A stretch of 34,527 nt of DNA from a candidate division WOR-3 bacterium (GTDB lineage: Bacteria; Hydrothermota; Tepidihabitantia; Tepidihabitantales; Tepidihabitantaceae). Positions 16,320 to 24,596 of this stretch are shown here, piece by piece. How positions within the stretch are numbered: the stretch's first letter is position 1; the number at the start of each line of letters is the position of its first letter. Made by a program: the position numbers and the translations under genes. The stretch is taken from the NCBI GenBank assembly GCA_039801245.1, contig JBDRUF010000015.1, positions 1-34,527 of the forward strand, given 5' to 3'. Below the pieces are notes generated by a model, which was not told where the DNA came from, did not search any database, and saw only the letters and a program-made list of their open reading frames with translations.

Positions 16320-17288
16320 GTGGCAAAGGTAGTAAAGAGGTCACGGGTTAAGCCGCAGGCGGTTGTGAAGGCGCTTGAGAGCGGGGCGGTGATGATGCCC
16401 CTTTTTGGTGGGTGTGCGGTTTTGGGATTAAACCCTAAGGAGATTAGAGAGAGGCTGGGTGGGGCTTACCGGTTGGTGCCGCCTGATGCTCTCGGGTTGA
16501 GTGGGGAGATCAGGCAGGTGTTACAGAAGGAGGCGGTGGCGGTTTTAAAGGATGGAGAGGGGCTTGCCTTGGGATGGGAGCCTTTTACCGAGGCGATGCT
16601 AAAGAAAGTGGGCGCAGATTTATGGTTTGGTCTGCCTGGGGCGGGAGAAGAGCCTGAGGAGCTGATGAACGATTTTGGCGACTGGCTGAAACTGGTGGTT
16701 ATTGATAAAGAGTGGGGATTGGGACCAACGGTAATTGACTTTTCCGGCGAAACACCAACCGTTTTGCGTAAGGGGAGATTGGGAATTTTGGGGCTTGAAG
16801 CCATCTTGAGGAAAAGGGTTCGTCTTGGACCCGGGTTGTATTTTTCGGTTCTGGTTGTCTGCACCGGTAACTCCTGTCGGAGTCCAATTGCGGCCGGGCT
16901 TTTGGTCCAAGAACTGAAGGGGCTGCCGGTAGTAATAACATCGGCAGGGGTTGCCGCACCGGTTGGGAGACAGGCAACCGGCAATGCGATTAATGTTGCA
17001 ATGGAGATGGATATTGACATCTCCGGACATCGGGCAAGACAGTTAAATAAGGAGATGATTGATACCGCGGATTTGATTCTGGTGATGGAGCCGGGACAAA
17101 GGTCCTGGATAGTTAATCTATTGCCAGAGGCGGATGTTAAGGTGAGGCTTTTGGGTGGTTATCCAGAAAAGGAGGTTGAGATTCCTGACCCGATAGGGAG
17201 GTCAGTTGAGTTTTACCGCCAGACCGCTCTTTTAATCAAAGCCGGGGTTTTAAAGGTGACAGCGGAGTTAAGGGAGCGGTTTAAATAA
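16320..17288 (+). CDS. Fusion of a degenerate YrdC/TsaC-like domain with a low-molecular-weight protein phosphatase
   Basis: A 322-residue protein with a GTG start directly after the purD TGA and a GAGG ribosome site. The C-terminal part (about 175-322) is a low-molecular-weight phosphatase: the C-x5-R loop CTGNSCR is at residues 181-187, and the general acid is Asp290 in DPIG. The serine at 185 stands where YwlE-type arginine phosphatases have threonine and classical tyrosine phosphatases usually have isoleucine. The N-terminal part (about 1-174) resembles YrdC/Sua5: GAVMMP, LGL and the late GPTVIDFSGETPTVLRKGRLGI match the family's PSTVVDFS-x-ILRKG region, but the KxR and other nucleotide residues are not seen. 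In Bacillus separate sua5- and ywlE-type genes are neighbours, which supports the reading. Confidence 0.75.
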   Translation: MAKVVKRSRVKPQAVVKALESGAVMMPLFGGCAVLGLNPKEIRERLGGAYRLVPPDALGLSGEIRQVLQKEAVAVLKDGEGLALGWEPFTEAMLKKVGADLWFGLPGAGEEPEELMNDFGDWLKLVVIDKEWGLGPTVIDFSGETPTVLRKGRLGILGLEAILRKRVRLGPGLYFSVLVVCTGNSCRSPIAAGLLVQELKGLPVVITSAGVAAPVGRQATGNAINVAMEMDIDISGHRARQLNKEMIDTADLILVMEPGQRSWIVNLLPEADVKVRLLGGYPEKEVEIPDPIGRSVEFYRQTALLIKAGVLKVTAELRERFK

Positions 17289-17298
17289 AAGGAGGTGT

Positions 17299-18450
17299 AT
17301 GGAATACTTTTTTACCGATACCCAGAAGGAAATCAGGGACCTGGCAAGAAGGTTTGCGGTTGAAAAAATAAAGCCGGTGCGTCAGGAACTTGACCGGACC
17401 GGTGAGTTTCCCTTTGCCTTGATGAAGGAGATGGCAGAACTGGGACTGATGGGAATCTACATACCGGAGGAGTATGGTGGTTTTGGTGGCGGCATCCTGG
17501 AGATGTGTCTTGTGGTTGAGGAGCTTTCCCGGGTTGATGGTGCGGTAGCACTGGGCTATGCGGCGTGCGGGTTGGGCACATTCCCCATCATCCTTGCCGG
17601 CACCGAGGAGCAGAAAAGGAGGTTTCTGCCGAGGCTGGCGCAAGGGGAACTGGCGGCATTTGCCATCACCGAGGCGCAGGCTGGTTCCGATGCCGGTAAT
17701 GTCAAGACAAGGGCAAGGCGTGAGGGCGATTACTATGTGCTTAACGGCACCAAGCAGTTCATCACCAATGGCAGCGTGGCAAAGATTTATACTGTTATCG
17801 CCTCCACCGACCCGGAGCGAGGTGCGCGTGGTCTTTCCGCATTTATCATTGAGGATGGCACGCCCGGTTTCACCTATGGCAAGATTGAGGACAAGATGGG
17901 GATTCGCTGCTCCAAGACCGCGGAACTGGTCTTTCAGGACTGCCGGGTGCCAAAGGAAAATCTGTTGGGGGGGGAAGAGGGGCTGGGATTTATCCAGACG
18001 ATGAGGACATTTGACCGAACAAGACCGGGTGTGGGCGCGCAGGCGGTTGGCATCGCTCAAGGTGCGCTTGATGAGGCGCTGGAATATGCCAAGACCAGGG
18101 TTCAGTTTGGACAGCCGATTGCCAGTTTCCAGGCGATTCAGCTGATGCTGGCGGATATGGCAATTCAGATTGAGGCGTCAAGGGCGCTGGTCTATGAGGC
18201 GGCGCGGGCAGCAGATGCCGGGGTAAAAAACATCTCGGGTCTTGCCGCGATGGCAAAGGTGATGGCCTCTGATACGGCGATGCGGGTGACCACCGATGCG
18301 GTGCAAATCTTAGGTGGTTATGGTTATATGAAGGATTATCCGGTGGAGAAGATGATGCGTGATGCCAAGATTACCCAGATTTATGAGGGCACAAACCAGA
18401 TTCAGAGGCTAATCATCGCTTCGGAATTGATTAAGGGGACACTTTGGTAA
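17299..18450 (+). CDS. Acyl-CoA dehydrogenase (short-chain type)
   Basis: A 383-residue FAD enzyme that makes the 2,3-trans double bond of acyl-CoA. It shows the standard three-part fold: the helical N-terminus (TDTQKEIRDLARRFAVEKI), the ACD signatures FAITEAQAGSDAGNVKT and QFITNG in the middle, and the C-terminal helices with QFGQPIASFQAIQ and QILGGYGYMKDYPVEKMMRDAKITQIYEGTNQIQR split across two motifs. The catalytic base is Glu363 in YEGTNQIQR, placed as in butyryl/short-chain enzymes. A strong Shine-Dalgarno (GGAGGTG, 17291-17297) precedes the ATG. No etfAB or thiolase genes are in the window; the electron acceptor is therefore unknown. Confidence 0.93.
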   Translation: MEYFFTDTQKEIRDLARRFAVEKIKPVRQELDRTGEFPFALMKEMAELGLMGIYIPEEYGGFGGGILEMCLVVEELSRVDGAVALGYAACGLGTFPIILAGTEEQKRRFLPRLAQGELAAFAITEAQAGSDAGNVKTRARREGDYYVLNGTKQFITNGSVAKIYTVIASTDPERGARGLSAFIIEDGTPGFTYGKIEDKMGIRCSKTAELVFQDCRVPKENLLGGEEGLGFIQTMRTFDRTRPGVGAQAVGIAQGALDEALEYAKTRVQFGQPIASFQAIQLMLADMAIQIEASRALVYEAARAADAGVKNISGLAAMAKVMASDTAMRVTTDAVQILGGYGYMKDYPVEKMMRDAKITQIYEGTNQIQRLIIASELIKGTLW

Positions 18451-19847
18451 AAATGAAGAAGATTGCGGATGTGGCTGTAATTGGTGCTGGACCTGCCGGT
18501 TATGTGGCGGCAATCAGGCTCGCGCAATTGGGTAAGAAGGTGGTGGTGATTGAAGAGGCAAAGGTGGGCGGGGTTTGTCTTAACTGGGGCTGTATCCCGG
18601 TGAAGGCGCTCCTTCATTCTGCCAGTATTATCCGCAACGCCCTTGAGGCAAGGTTAATGGGCATCGGGTTTAATCCCCCAACCATTGACTTTGTCAGTCT
18701 CGGTTCGTGGAAGGGACGGATTGTTGAAAGGCTGGGAAGGGGGATTGAGTTTCTCTTCAAGAACAACGGGGTGGAACTCATTCGCGGCCGGGCAAAGGTT
18801 CTAAGTCCGGGAAAGGTATTAGTGATGACTCCCGAGGAAGTTGAGATTCAAGCCAAAAACATCATTGTTGCCACTGGTTCTGAACCCTTGCCTTTGCCAG
18901 GGTATGAGTTTGACCACCAGCGGATAATTGATTCCAGCGATGCCCTCAATCTGGTTGAGTTGCCCAAAAGTATCGTGATTGTGGGTGCGGGTGCGGTTGG
19001 TCTGGAGTTTGCCACAATTTTTCAGCGTCTGGGTGTAAAGGTGACGGTTCTTGAGGTGTGTGACCAGATTTTACCTGGAATCGACAGGGAGATTGCAGTT
19101 TTACTTCAGCGCGAACTGGAACGGGAAGGGGTCGAGTTCAGGCTAAATGCGAAAGGGGTCAGGTGTCAGAAGGAAAACGGCGGCGTTGATGTCTTGTGGG
19201 ATGTTAATGAAGAAGAGAATAAACAGCACGCAGATAAGGTTTTGATAGCGGTGGGAAGAAAGCCAAGGAGCACAGGTCTTGGGCTTGAAGAGGCTGGGGT
19301 CAAGATGGATGAGCGGGGGTTCATAATCACTCACGACAATTTTGAGACTGACGCAGAAGGGGTTTTCGCGATTGGTGATGTTCGGGGTGGTCCTCTCCTC
19401 GCCCACAAGGCGATGTATGAGGGTCTCTGCCTCGCAGAAGGCATCGGTCAAGGAGTCTTTTCTTCATCCACAACCTGTCCAAATGTTATTTACACCGACC
19501 CTGAATGTGCGAGTGTTGGACTCACCGCGACTGAGGCGGAGAAGCAAAGACTCAAGGTGAAGGTCGTTAAGGTCCCGGCAAACGCCATCGGCAGGTCATT
19601 GACCTTAGGTAAGCCCTCAGGTCTATGCAAGGTTGTTGCTGAAGAAAGGTCCGGACGGATCTTAGGGGTTCACATCCTTGCACCTCAGGCTGATGTCCTG
19701 ATTGCCGAGGGGACGCTTGCGGTAGAACTCGGGCTCACCGCGGCAGATATGGGCAGGGTCATTCATCCCCATCCGACAATGAGCGAGCTGTTATTTGAGG
19801 CGGCTCACCTCCTCTTAGGGAGTGCAATCCACATCCTTAACAGATAG
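18444..19847 (+). CDS. lpdA: Dihydrolipoyl dehydrogenase (E3)
   Basis: A flavoprotein of 467 residues from the TTG at 18444, or 464 from the ATG at 18453. The TTG is preferred slightly because AAGGGG (18433-18438) is at correct spacing to it. FAD binding is GAGPAG at residues 14-19, the redox disulfide is Cys45 and Cys50 in GGVCLNWGCIPVK, the NAD site is IVGAGAVGLEF, a second FAD motif is FAIGDVRGG, and His443-Glu448 (HPHPTMSE) is the catalytic dyad. It reoxidises lipoamide of 2-oxoacid dehydrogenase or glycine cleavage complexes. It overlaps the acyl-CoA dehydrogenase stop by 7 bases and is followed by lipB, a functional link through lipoate. Confidence 0.95.
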   Translation: MVKMKKIADVAVIGAGPAGYVAAIRLAQLGKKVVVIEEAKVGGVCLNWGCIPVKALLHSASIIRNALEARLMGIGFNPPTIDFVSLGSWKGRIVERLGRGIEFLFKNNGVELIRGRAKVLSPGKVLVMTPEEVEIQAKNIIVATGSEPLPLPGYEFDHQRIIDSSDALNLVELPKSIVIVGAGAVGLEFATIFQRLGVKVTVLEVCDQILPGIDREIAVLLQRELEREGVEFRLNAKGVRCQKENGGVDVLWDVNEEENKQHADKVLIAVGRKPRSTGLGLEEAGVKMDERGFIITHDNFETDAEGVFAIGDVRGGPLLAHKAMYEGLCLAEGIGQGVFSSSTTCPNVIYTDPECASVGLTATEAEKQRLKVKVVKVPANAIGRSLTLGKPSGLCKVVAEERSGRILGVHILAPQADVLIAEGTLAVELGLTAADMGRVIHPHPTMSELLFEAAHLLLGSAIHILNR

Positions 19848-19850
19848 TCC

Positions 19851-19908
19851 ATGGTTCTTAGATTTAGTTTTTGGTTATTAGAACTATAAATTTCAAACTA
19901 TAAACATT
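19851..19908. repeat. Inverted heptad array upstream of lipB (array A)
   Basis: The left half consists of GTT-type 7-bp units (ATGGTTC, TTAGATT, TAGTTTT, TGGTTAT) and the right half of AAC-type units (GAACTAT, AAATTTC, AAACTAT, AAACATT). The two halves thus face each other. TATAAA at 19899-19904 ends 7 bp before the lipB GTG and may serve as its -10 box. Confidence 0.5.
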
Positions 19909-19911
19909 ACC

Positions 19912-20574
19912 GTGGCGGTTCTGATTGAACTGGGCAGGGTTGATTATCTTGAGGCGCTGAAGATACAACGGGAAATCCACGAGCGACGTGTTGCCGATGA
20001 GATTGATGATACGCTGATCCTCCTTGAGCATTTTCCCGTCATCACCATTGGCAGGGGTGCTGATAAGAGAAATCTTCTCGTTTCCGAAGATGAACTTGCC
20101 CGGCGCGGGATTAAGATTTATCAGGTTGAACGGGGCGGTGACATCACCTATCATGGACCAGGACAACTTGTTGGTTATCCTGTTTTTCGTCTCCGTGAGG
20201 GGTTGGTTGGTGTGCGTAGGTTCGTGGAGAAAATTGAAGAGGTGCTGATTCAGGCGTTAGGAGAGTTCGGAATCGAGGCAGGAGCAAAGGAGAGAATGGT
20301 GGGTGTCTGGGTAGGGGAGAAAAAGATTGCCTCAATTGGAATCGCGGTTAAAAACAGGGTGACAATGCACGGATTCGCCCTGAATGTCGGGTCGGATTTA
20401 AATGGATTTCAATTGATTAATCCCTGTGGTCTTTCATCACAGGAGATGACCGCAATGCAATTGGTATTAAAAGATGGAGGCGAGGTTCAGATGAAGGAGG
20501 TGCGCGGGGCGGTGAGGAGGGGTTTTGAAAAGGTGTTTGGAATAGTTTTTAATAGAATTTCCCGCGCAGTTTAA
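19912..20574 (+). CDS. lipB: Lipoyl (octanoyl) transferase
   Basis: A 220-residue enzyme that moves octanoyl groups from acyl-carrier protein to lipoyl domains. Family motifs are RGGDITYHGPGQLVGYP (74-90), KIASIG with the catalytic lysine at about 138, TMHGFALNV, and NPCGLSS with the catalytic cysteine at 172. The GTG start is chosen because no earlier start exists downstream of lpdA; no Shine-Dalgarno is visible and the upstream gap is filled by a heptad array. It converges with, and overlaps by 26 bases, the radical SAM gene on the other strand. Its job matches the upstream lpdA, which uses lipoyl domains. Confidence 0.94.
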   Translation: MAVLIELGRVDYLEALKIQREIHERRVADEIDDTLILLEHFPVITIGRGADKRNLLVSEDELARRGIKIYQVERGGDITYHGPGQLVGYPVFRLREGLVGVRRFVEKIEEVLIQALGEFGIEAGAKERMVGVWVGEKKIASIGIAVKNRVTMHGFALNVGSDLNGFQLINPCGLSSQEMTAMQLVLKDGGEVQMKEVRGAVRRGFEKVFGIVFNRISRAV

Positions 20575-21256
20575 CCTTGTCCACAAACTTGGCAATTTCG
20601 GCGCGCATCCTTTCCACATCCTGAAGGGTGTAAGGCTTTTTTTGCCTAAAGGCTGGTGCGCGGGCATTTTCTGGCACAAACTGCTGAAAAACAACCATTT
20701 TTGCCCCTTGGATGGCTTTCCCGATTTCAGGGATGTCTTCGGGATTAATCAGACCGGGTACAATTGTTGCACGAAACTCATACTCTATCCCTGACTCCAA
20801 AAGTAGTCGGATTGACCGCCTGAGAGGTGCTAAACTCGGTAGGTGCCGGCCAACCGCGCTGGAGTAACGGCTGTTTAATGGTGCCTTGATGTCCATTGCT
20901 ACGGCGTCAATCAGTTTAAGCGCTATCGCCCTTTTCAAGGGATAGGGAAAAGAGCCGTTGGTGTCCATTTTCACCTTCAGTCCCAATTCTTTGATCCGGG
21001 CGCAGAGCTCAAAGATTTCTGGATGCATCATCGGTTCACCGCCGGAAATGACTACACCATCAAGCCAGCCCAATTTGCGTTCGAGAAGGGATTTGATTTC
21101 CTCCCAGGTTATTGTCGGCAAAGAGGGGTCATCATCAGCCACCTGCGCGTTCTGGCAGAATGGGCAGCGGAAATTGCAGCCCCCTATAAAGATAACCGAG
21201 GTGATTTTACCGTCCCAGTCAACGAGCGATGTAGGGATAAAGCCGACGATGCGCAT
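20549..21256 (-). CDS. Radical SAM protein, anaerobic ribonucleotide reductase activase type (NrdG2-like)
   Basis: From the ATG at 21256 the product is 235 residues; an upstream ATG at 21295 would add 13 residues encoded entirely by the heptad array and is rejected. The radical SAM cluster motif is C-x3-C-x2-C at 27, 31 and 34 in GCNFRCPFCQN, followed by VVISGGEPMMHPEI, DTNGSFP and AMDIKAPL. The MRIVGFIPTSLVDWDGK N-terminus is typical of proteins labelled anaerobic ribonucleoside-triphosphate reductase activating protein (TIGR02495 type). No nrdD is adjacent, so the target glycyl-radical enzyme is inferred. Its end overlaps lipB by 26 bases. Confidence 0.88.
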   Translation of the reverse strand: MRIVGFIPTSLVDWDGKITSVIFIGGCNFRCPFCQNAQVADDDPSLPTITWEEIKSLLERKLGWLDGVVISGGEPMMHPEIFELCARIKELGLKVKMDTNGSFPYPLKRAIALKLIDAVAMDIKAPLNSRYSSAVGRHLPSLAPLRRSIRLLLESGIEYEFRATIVPGLINPEDIPEIGKAIQGAKMVVFQQFVPENARAPAFRQKKPYTLQDVERMRAEIAKFVDKVKLRGKFY

Positions 21257-21343
21257 AGATTGTTTGAAGTTTATAGTTTTTAGTTTGTAGTGCAAGAACT
21301 GAAAAATTAAGAACCAAGAACTAAGAACTATGAACCAAGAACT
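21257..21343. repeat. Inverted heptad array between the radical SAM gene and trxB (array B)
   Basis: From 21261 five GTT-type units run TGTTTGA, AGTTTAT, AGTTTTT, AGTTTGT, AGTGCAA. After a slip, five clean AAC-type units follow at 21309-21343: AAGAACC, AAGAACT, AAGAACT, ATGAACC, AAGAACT. The right end encodes the last residues (FLVHSS) and the stop of trxB on the minus strand. On the minus strand the left half holds AACTATAAAC, also found in array A. A weak TTGCAC-16-TAAACT promoter-like pair ends 11 bp before the 21256 ATG. Confidence 0.6.
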
Positions 21344-22241
21344 CGTGCGCGGTCATTGCGGCAAGCGCACCGTCGCCAACCGCAGTGGCAATCTGCCGCA
21401 CACTTTTTTTTCTCACATCACCTGCAGCAAATATGCCAGGAAGACTGGTCTGGAGTTTTTCGTCGGTGATGACGAAACCTTGTTCATCAAGAGCAATAAC
21501 ACCCTGGCACCAGCCGGTATTGGGCACAAGACCGATATAAACAAAAAGCCCAGAGACCGGTAAGATGGTACTATTCCCTGTTTTTAAGTCTCTCAGTTCC
21601 AGGCTTTCGAGGTTCTGTTTGCCAATGATTTTGGCGATGACCTGCGAGAGGTGGAGGGTGATTTTCGGGTTAGCCCGGACTCGTTCCTGAACAACCCTTG
21701 CCGCCCGGAACTCCTCCCGGCGGTGAATCAGGTGAACCCGGGCGCAAAAACGTGTCAAAAACTCCGCCTCCTCAAGTGCCGAGTCACCACCACCAACAAC
21801 CGCCACCTCCTTGTCCTTAAACAATGGTCCGTCGCAAATAGCGCAGTAGGAGATACCTTTGCCAATAAATTGAGTCTCGTTTTCCAAGCCGAGGGAGCGG
21901 GGTTGGGTGCCGGTTGCGATTATCACCGCCTTGGGATTGTAGGTTCGATTTGTTGTCTGCACTTCGATTTTCTTGGATGCGTCTTTTAGCCCAGTTGCCT
22001 CATCCTGTTCAATTATGGCACCAAAGCGTCGCGCCTGGGTCTCCATCTCCTGGATAAGGTCAAAGCCTTTGACCGGCTGAGAAAAACCAGGGTAGTTTTC
22101 AATAAACGCGGTCTTAGCCATCTGTCCGCCGGGAACTTCTTTCTCGAGAATCAGGGTGGGATGTCCGTTGCGGCTGGAATAGATGGCTGCGGTTAGCCCT
22201 GCGGGTCCCGCACCAATGATAAGGATTTCCGGCTCAAACAT
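21321..22241 (-). CDS. trxB: Thioredoxin reductase
   Basis: A 306-residue flavoprotein. The FAD motif GAGPAG lies at residues 10-15, the redox-active pair Cys133-Cys136 is in YCAICDG (commonly CATCDG), the NADPH site is VVGGGDSALEEA at about 148-159, and the closing FAD motif is GIFAAGDVRKKSVRQIATAVGDGA. It reduces thioredoxin with NADPH in the cytoplasm. Its start overlaps the end of argF by 8 bases, making it the third gene of hslU-argF-trxB. The last residues and stop codon are made of heptad-repeat DNA, so the C-terminus may have been rewritten by repeat insertion. Confidence 0.95.
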   Translation of the reverse strand: MFEPEILIIGAGPAGLTAAIYSSRNGHPTLILEKEVPGGQMAKTAFIENYPGFSQPVKGFDLIQEMETQARRFGAIIEQDEATGLKDASKKIEVQTTNRTYNPKAVIIATGTQPRSLGLENETQFIGKGISYCAICDGPLFKDKEVAVVGGGDSALEEAEFLTRFCARVHLIHRREEFRAARVVQERVRANPKITLHLSQVIAKIIGKQNLESLELRDLKTGNSTILPVSGLFVYIGLVPNTGWCQGVIALDEQGFVITDEKLQTSLPGIFAAGDVRKKSVRQIATAVGDGALAAMTAHEFLVHSS

Positions 22242-23160
22242 TACTTAACAGCCGGGCAAGAATGGCACGCTGGATATGGAGCCGGTTTTCTGCTTGGTCA
22301 AGGACAATTGATTGGGGACCATCAAGGACATCATCGGTGATTTCCTCACCCCGATGTGCGGGCAAACAGTGAAGGACCTTGACACTGGCTTTTGCCTTAG
22401 CCAGAAGAGCCATATTGACCTGATAAGGTCGGAAAATCTCCCTTCGCTGTTCCGCCTCATTCTCCTGCCCCATAGATGCCCAAACATCGGTGTAAATAAA
22501 ATCGGCATCCTTTACCGCCTCGCAAGGGTCGTAGGTCAGTTTTATTCGGGCGCCGCTCTTTTTAGCAAACTCTTGGCTTTTTTCGATTATCTCCTTTGAT
22601 GGTTCAAAACCCTTGGGGGTGGCAACATTGAGATTGAAGCCGACAATTCCACTCGCAAGCAAGAGTGAGTGGCAGACATTATTACCGTCACCGCTCCAAG
22701 CGACGGTCACACCAACAAGTGAGTGATGATGGTCAAGAATTGTCAGAAGGTCGGCAAGTATCTGGCAGGGGTGCTCAAGGTCGGATAAGGCGTTGATAAC
22801 CGGGACACTGGCATACTCCGCCAGCTGGGTTATCTTTTCGTGCTCGAACACCCGGGCGATGATTAGGTCAATCCAGCGGGAAAGGTTGCGGGCAACATCA
22901 GGTACGCTTTCCCGTCTTCCCAGTCCGATGTCCTGCGGGCTTAAATAGGTGCTGCTCGCACCCAACTGTTGCAAAGCCCGCTCAAATGTCACCCGTGTGC
23001 GCAGGCTGGGCTTTTCAAAGATCAGCACGCCCATCTTGCCCCGGGCAATGTTTAAAACCCCTTCTTTCTTCACCCGTTCTTTGAGTTCACCCGCCTCTTT
23101 CAAGAGGTCAAGGATTTCCTGTTTATTAAGGTCGGCAATTGATGTCAGGTCCTTTTTCAT
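22234..23160 (-). CDS. argF: Ornithine carbamoyltransferase
   Basis: A 308-residue enzyme of the arginine pathway, forming citrulline from ornithine and carbamoyl phosphate. The carbamoyl-phosphate site reads SLRTR at 52-56 (the common STRTR variant with leucine) with HPCQ at 129-132. The ornithine side has DVWASMGQE near 225-232 and HCLPAHRG at 263-270. These features separate it from aspartate carbamoyltransferase. The ATG is 2 bp beyond the hslU stop, so it is cotranscribed with hslU. No other arginine genes are in view. Confidence 0.95.
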   Translation of the reverse strand: MKKDLTSIADLNKQEILDLLKEAGELKERVKKEGVLNIARGKMGVLIFEKPSLRTRVTFERALQQLGASSTYLSPQDIGLGRRESVPDVARNLSRWIDLIIARVFEHEKITQLAEYASVPVINALSDLEHPCQILADLLTILDHHHSLVGVTVAWSGDGNNVCHSLLLASGIVGFNLNVATPKGFEPSKEIIEKSQEFAKKSGARIKLTYDPCEAVKDADFIYTDVWASMGQENEAEQRREIFRPYQVNMALLAKAKASVKVLHCLPAHRGEEITDDVLDGPQSIVLDQAENRLHIQRAILARLLSNV

Positions 23161-23162
23161 AA

Positions 23163-24506
23163 TTATAAAATATAGCGGCTTAAATCCTTGCTGGCAACTA
23201 TGTCCTTCAGCTTTCTTTCCACATCAATGGCTCTGATGCGCACCGATTTGGTTTTGGGGTTGGGCAGATCAAACAGAATATCCTCAAGGAGGGTGGTCAT
23301 CACCGTGTGCAGCCTTCTGGCACCGATGTTTTCGGTTTCGCTGTTGACCTGAAAGGAGATCTCGGCAATCCTGGCAATCGCATCCTGGGTAAAGGTCAGT
23401 TTCACACCCTCACTGGCAAGGAGTGCGGTATACTGCTTGATCAGGGCGTTTTCCGGTTCGGTCAAAATCCGCACAAAGTCCTTAGCGGTCAAAGGGTTAA
23501 GTTCCACCCGAATGGGAAACCTGCCCTGGAGTTCAGGAATCATATCTGAAGGCTTGACCTTGTGAAATGCGCCGGCGGCGATGAACAGGATATGGTCGGT
23601 GCGCACCATCCCGTATTTGGTCAGAACACTTGAACCCTCAACCACCGGCAAGAGGTCGCGCTGCACACCCTCGCGCGAGACATCGGGTCCGGATGTTGAT
23701 GGTGTGGTACTGACAATCTTGTCAATTTCATCAATGAACACGATGCCGCTCTGTTCAACCCGGCGCTTTGCCTCGGCAATAACCTCATCCATATCAATCA
23801 GCTTCTGCGCCTCCTCCTGTGTTAAAACCCGCCTTGCCTCGGCAACGGTCAGTTTTCTCCTTCTGGTCTGCTTGGGCAATGTCGGTGCGAGCATATCCTG
23901 CAACTGAATCATTATCTCCTCACCGCCAAACTGAGCAAGGACATCAGGGAATAGGGGCATTGCGGAGGTGGCTTTGATTTCCACCATCTCCTGGTCAAGC
24001 TCCCCCTTGCGCAGTTGCTCCCGCAGCCTTTCCCGCACGCCCGGGTTTCTGGAGGTATCTTCAGGCAAGAGGAGTTTCAGAAGTTTCTCCTCGGCAAGCG
24101 CCTCTGCCTTTTCCTGCACCTCTTTGGTCTTTTCCGCCTTGACCATATTCACCCCAATCTCCATCAGGTCACGAATCATTGAGTCAACATCCCTGCCGAC
24201 ATAGCCAACCTCGGTGAACTTGGATGCCTCAACCTTCACAAATGGTGCCTGAACCAGCCGGGCGAGCCGGCGGGCAATCTCGGTCTTGCCCACACCGGTT
24301 GGTCCAATCAAAATGATGTTATTGGGCAGAATCTCCTCGCGCAATCGGTCAGGGATCTGGCTCCGGCGCCAGCGGTTGCGCAGGGCGATTGCCACCGCCT
24401 TCTTCGCCTTTTCCTGACCGATGATATAGCGGTCAAGTTCGGCAACAATCTCACGCGGGGTCAATGCCCGCCCCAATTCCGAATTGCCAACTGGATTGCT
24501 GTTCAT
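23163..24506 (-). CDS. hslU: ATP-dependent protease ATPase subunit HslU
   Basis: A 447-residue AAA+ unfoldase of the HslUV protease. It begins [34 protein letters not shown], the standard HslU start; Walker A is GPTGVGKT at 68-75, the pore loop is the [14 protein letters not shown] region, the I-domain lies at about 115-235, Walker B is FIDEIDK, and arginine-finger and sensor-2 regions follow. The C-terminal SRYIL resembles the tail that docks into HslV. No hslV gene flanks it: argF follows directly and a divergent transporter lies upstream. A candidate promoter with a very short leader precedes it. Confidence 0.96.
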   Translation of the reverse strand: MNSNPVGNSELGRALTPREIVAELDRYIIGQEKAKKAVAIALRNRWRRSQIPDRLREEILPNNIILIGPTGVGKTEIARRLARLVQAPFVKVEASKFTEVGYVGRDVDSMIRDLMEIGVNMVKAEKTKEVQEKAEALAEEKLLKLLLPEDTSRNPGVRERLREQLRKGELDQEMVEIKATSAMPLFPDVLAQFGGEEIMIQLQDMLAPTLPKQTRRRKLTVAEARRVLTQEEAQKLIDMDEVIAEAKRRVEQSGIVFIDEIDKIVSTTPSTSGPDVSREGVQRDLLPVVEGSSVLTKYGMVRTDHILFIAAGAFHKVKPSDMIPELQGRFPIRVELNPLTAKDFVRILTEPENALIKQYTALLASEGVKLTFTQDAIARIAEISFQVNSETENIGARRLHTVMTTLLEDILFDLPNPKTKSVRIRAIDVERKLKDIVASKDLSRYIL

Positions 24507-24517
24507 CGGGTGTTAAA

Positions 24518-24545
24518 AGGATAATAAACGCGATTCAAAAGTCAA
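24518..24545 (-). promoter_or_regulatory. Candidate promoter of hslU-argF-trxB
   Basis: On the minus strand TTGACT (24545-24540), a 16-bp spacer and TATCCT (24523-24518, 4 of 6 matches) are visible. The -10 box ends 11 bp before the hslU ATG, and no Shine-Dalgarno site is seen. The -35 box lies in AAA-type heptads. Confidence 0.4.
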
Positions 24546-24557
24546 AGGGCAAAACTG
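24537..24557. repeat. Short heptad array of AAANNNN units upstream of hslU
   Basis: Three adjacent units AAAAGTC, AAAGGGC and AAAACTG share spacing and one exact unit with the array at 12640-12674. On the minus strand the first unit supplies the TTGAC of the hslU -35 box. Confidence 0.35.
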
Positions 24558-24596
24558 GCAATAGGAATTTTTCCGATGTCTATTGGAGGTTAGTAG

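Noticed and set aside
17281-18060. A 259-residue open frame on the minus strand opposite the acyl-CoA dehydrogenase
   Set aside because: The plus-strand gene is complete with conserved motifs; the antisense frame is cysteine/histidine-rich noise without family features.
19851-21343. Heptad arrays as CRISPR repeats or tRNA fragments
   Set aside because: The units are 7 bp with no spacers and no cloverleaf; no cas genes are nearby.
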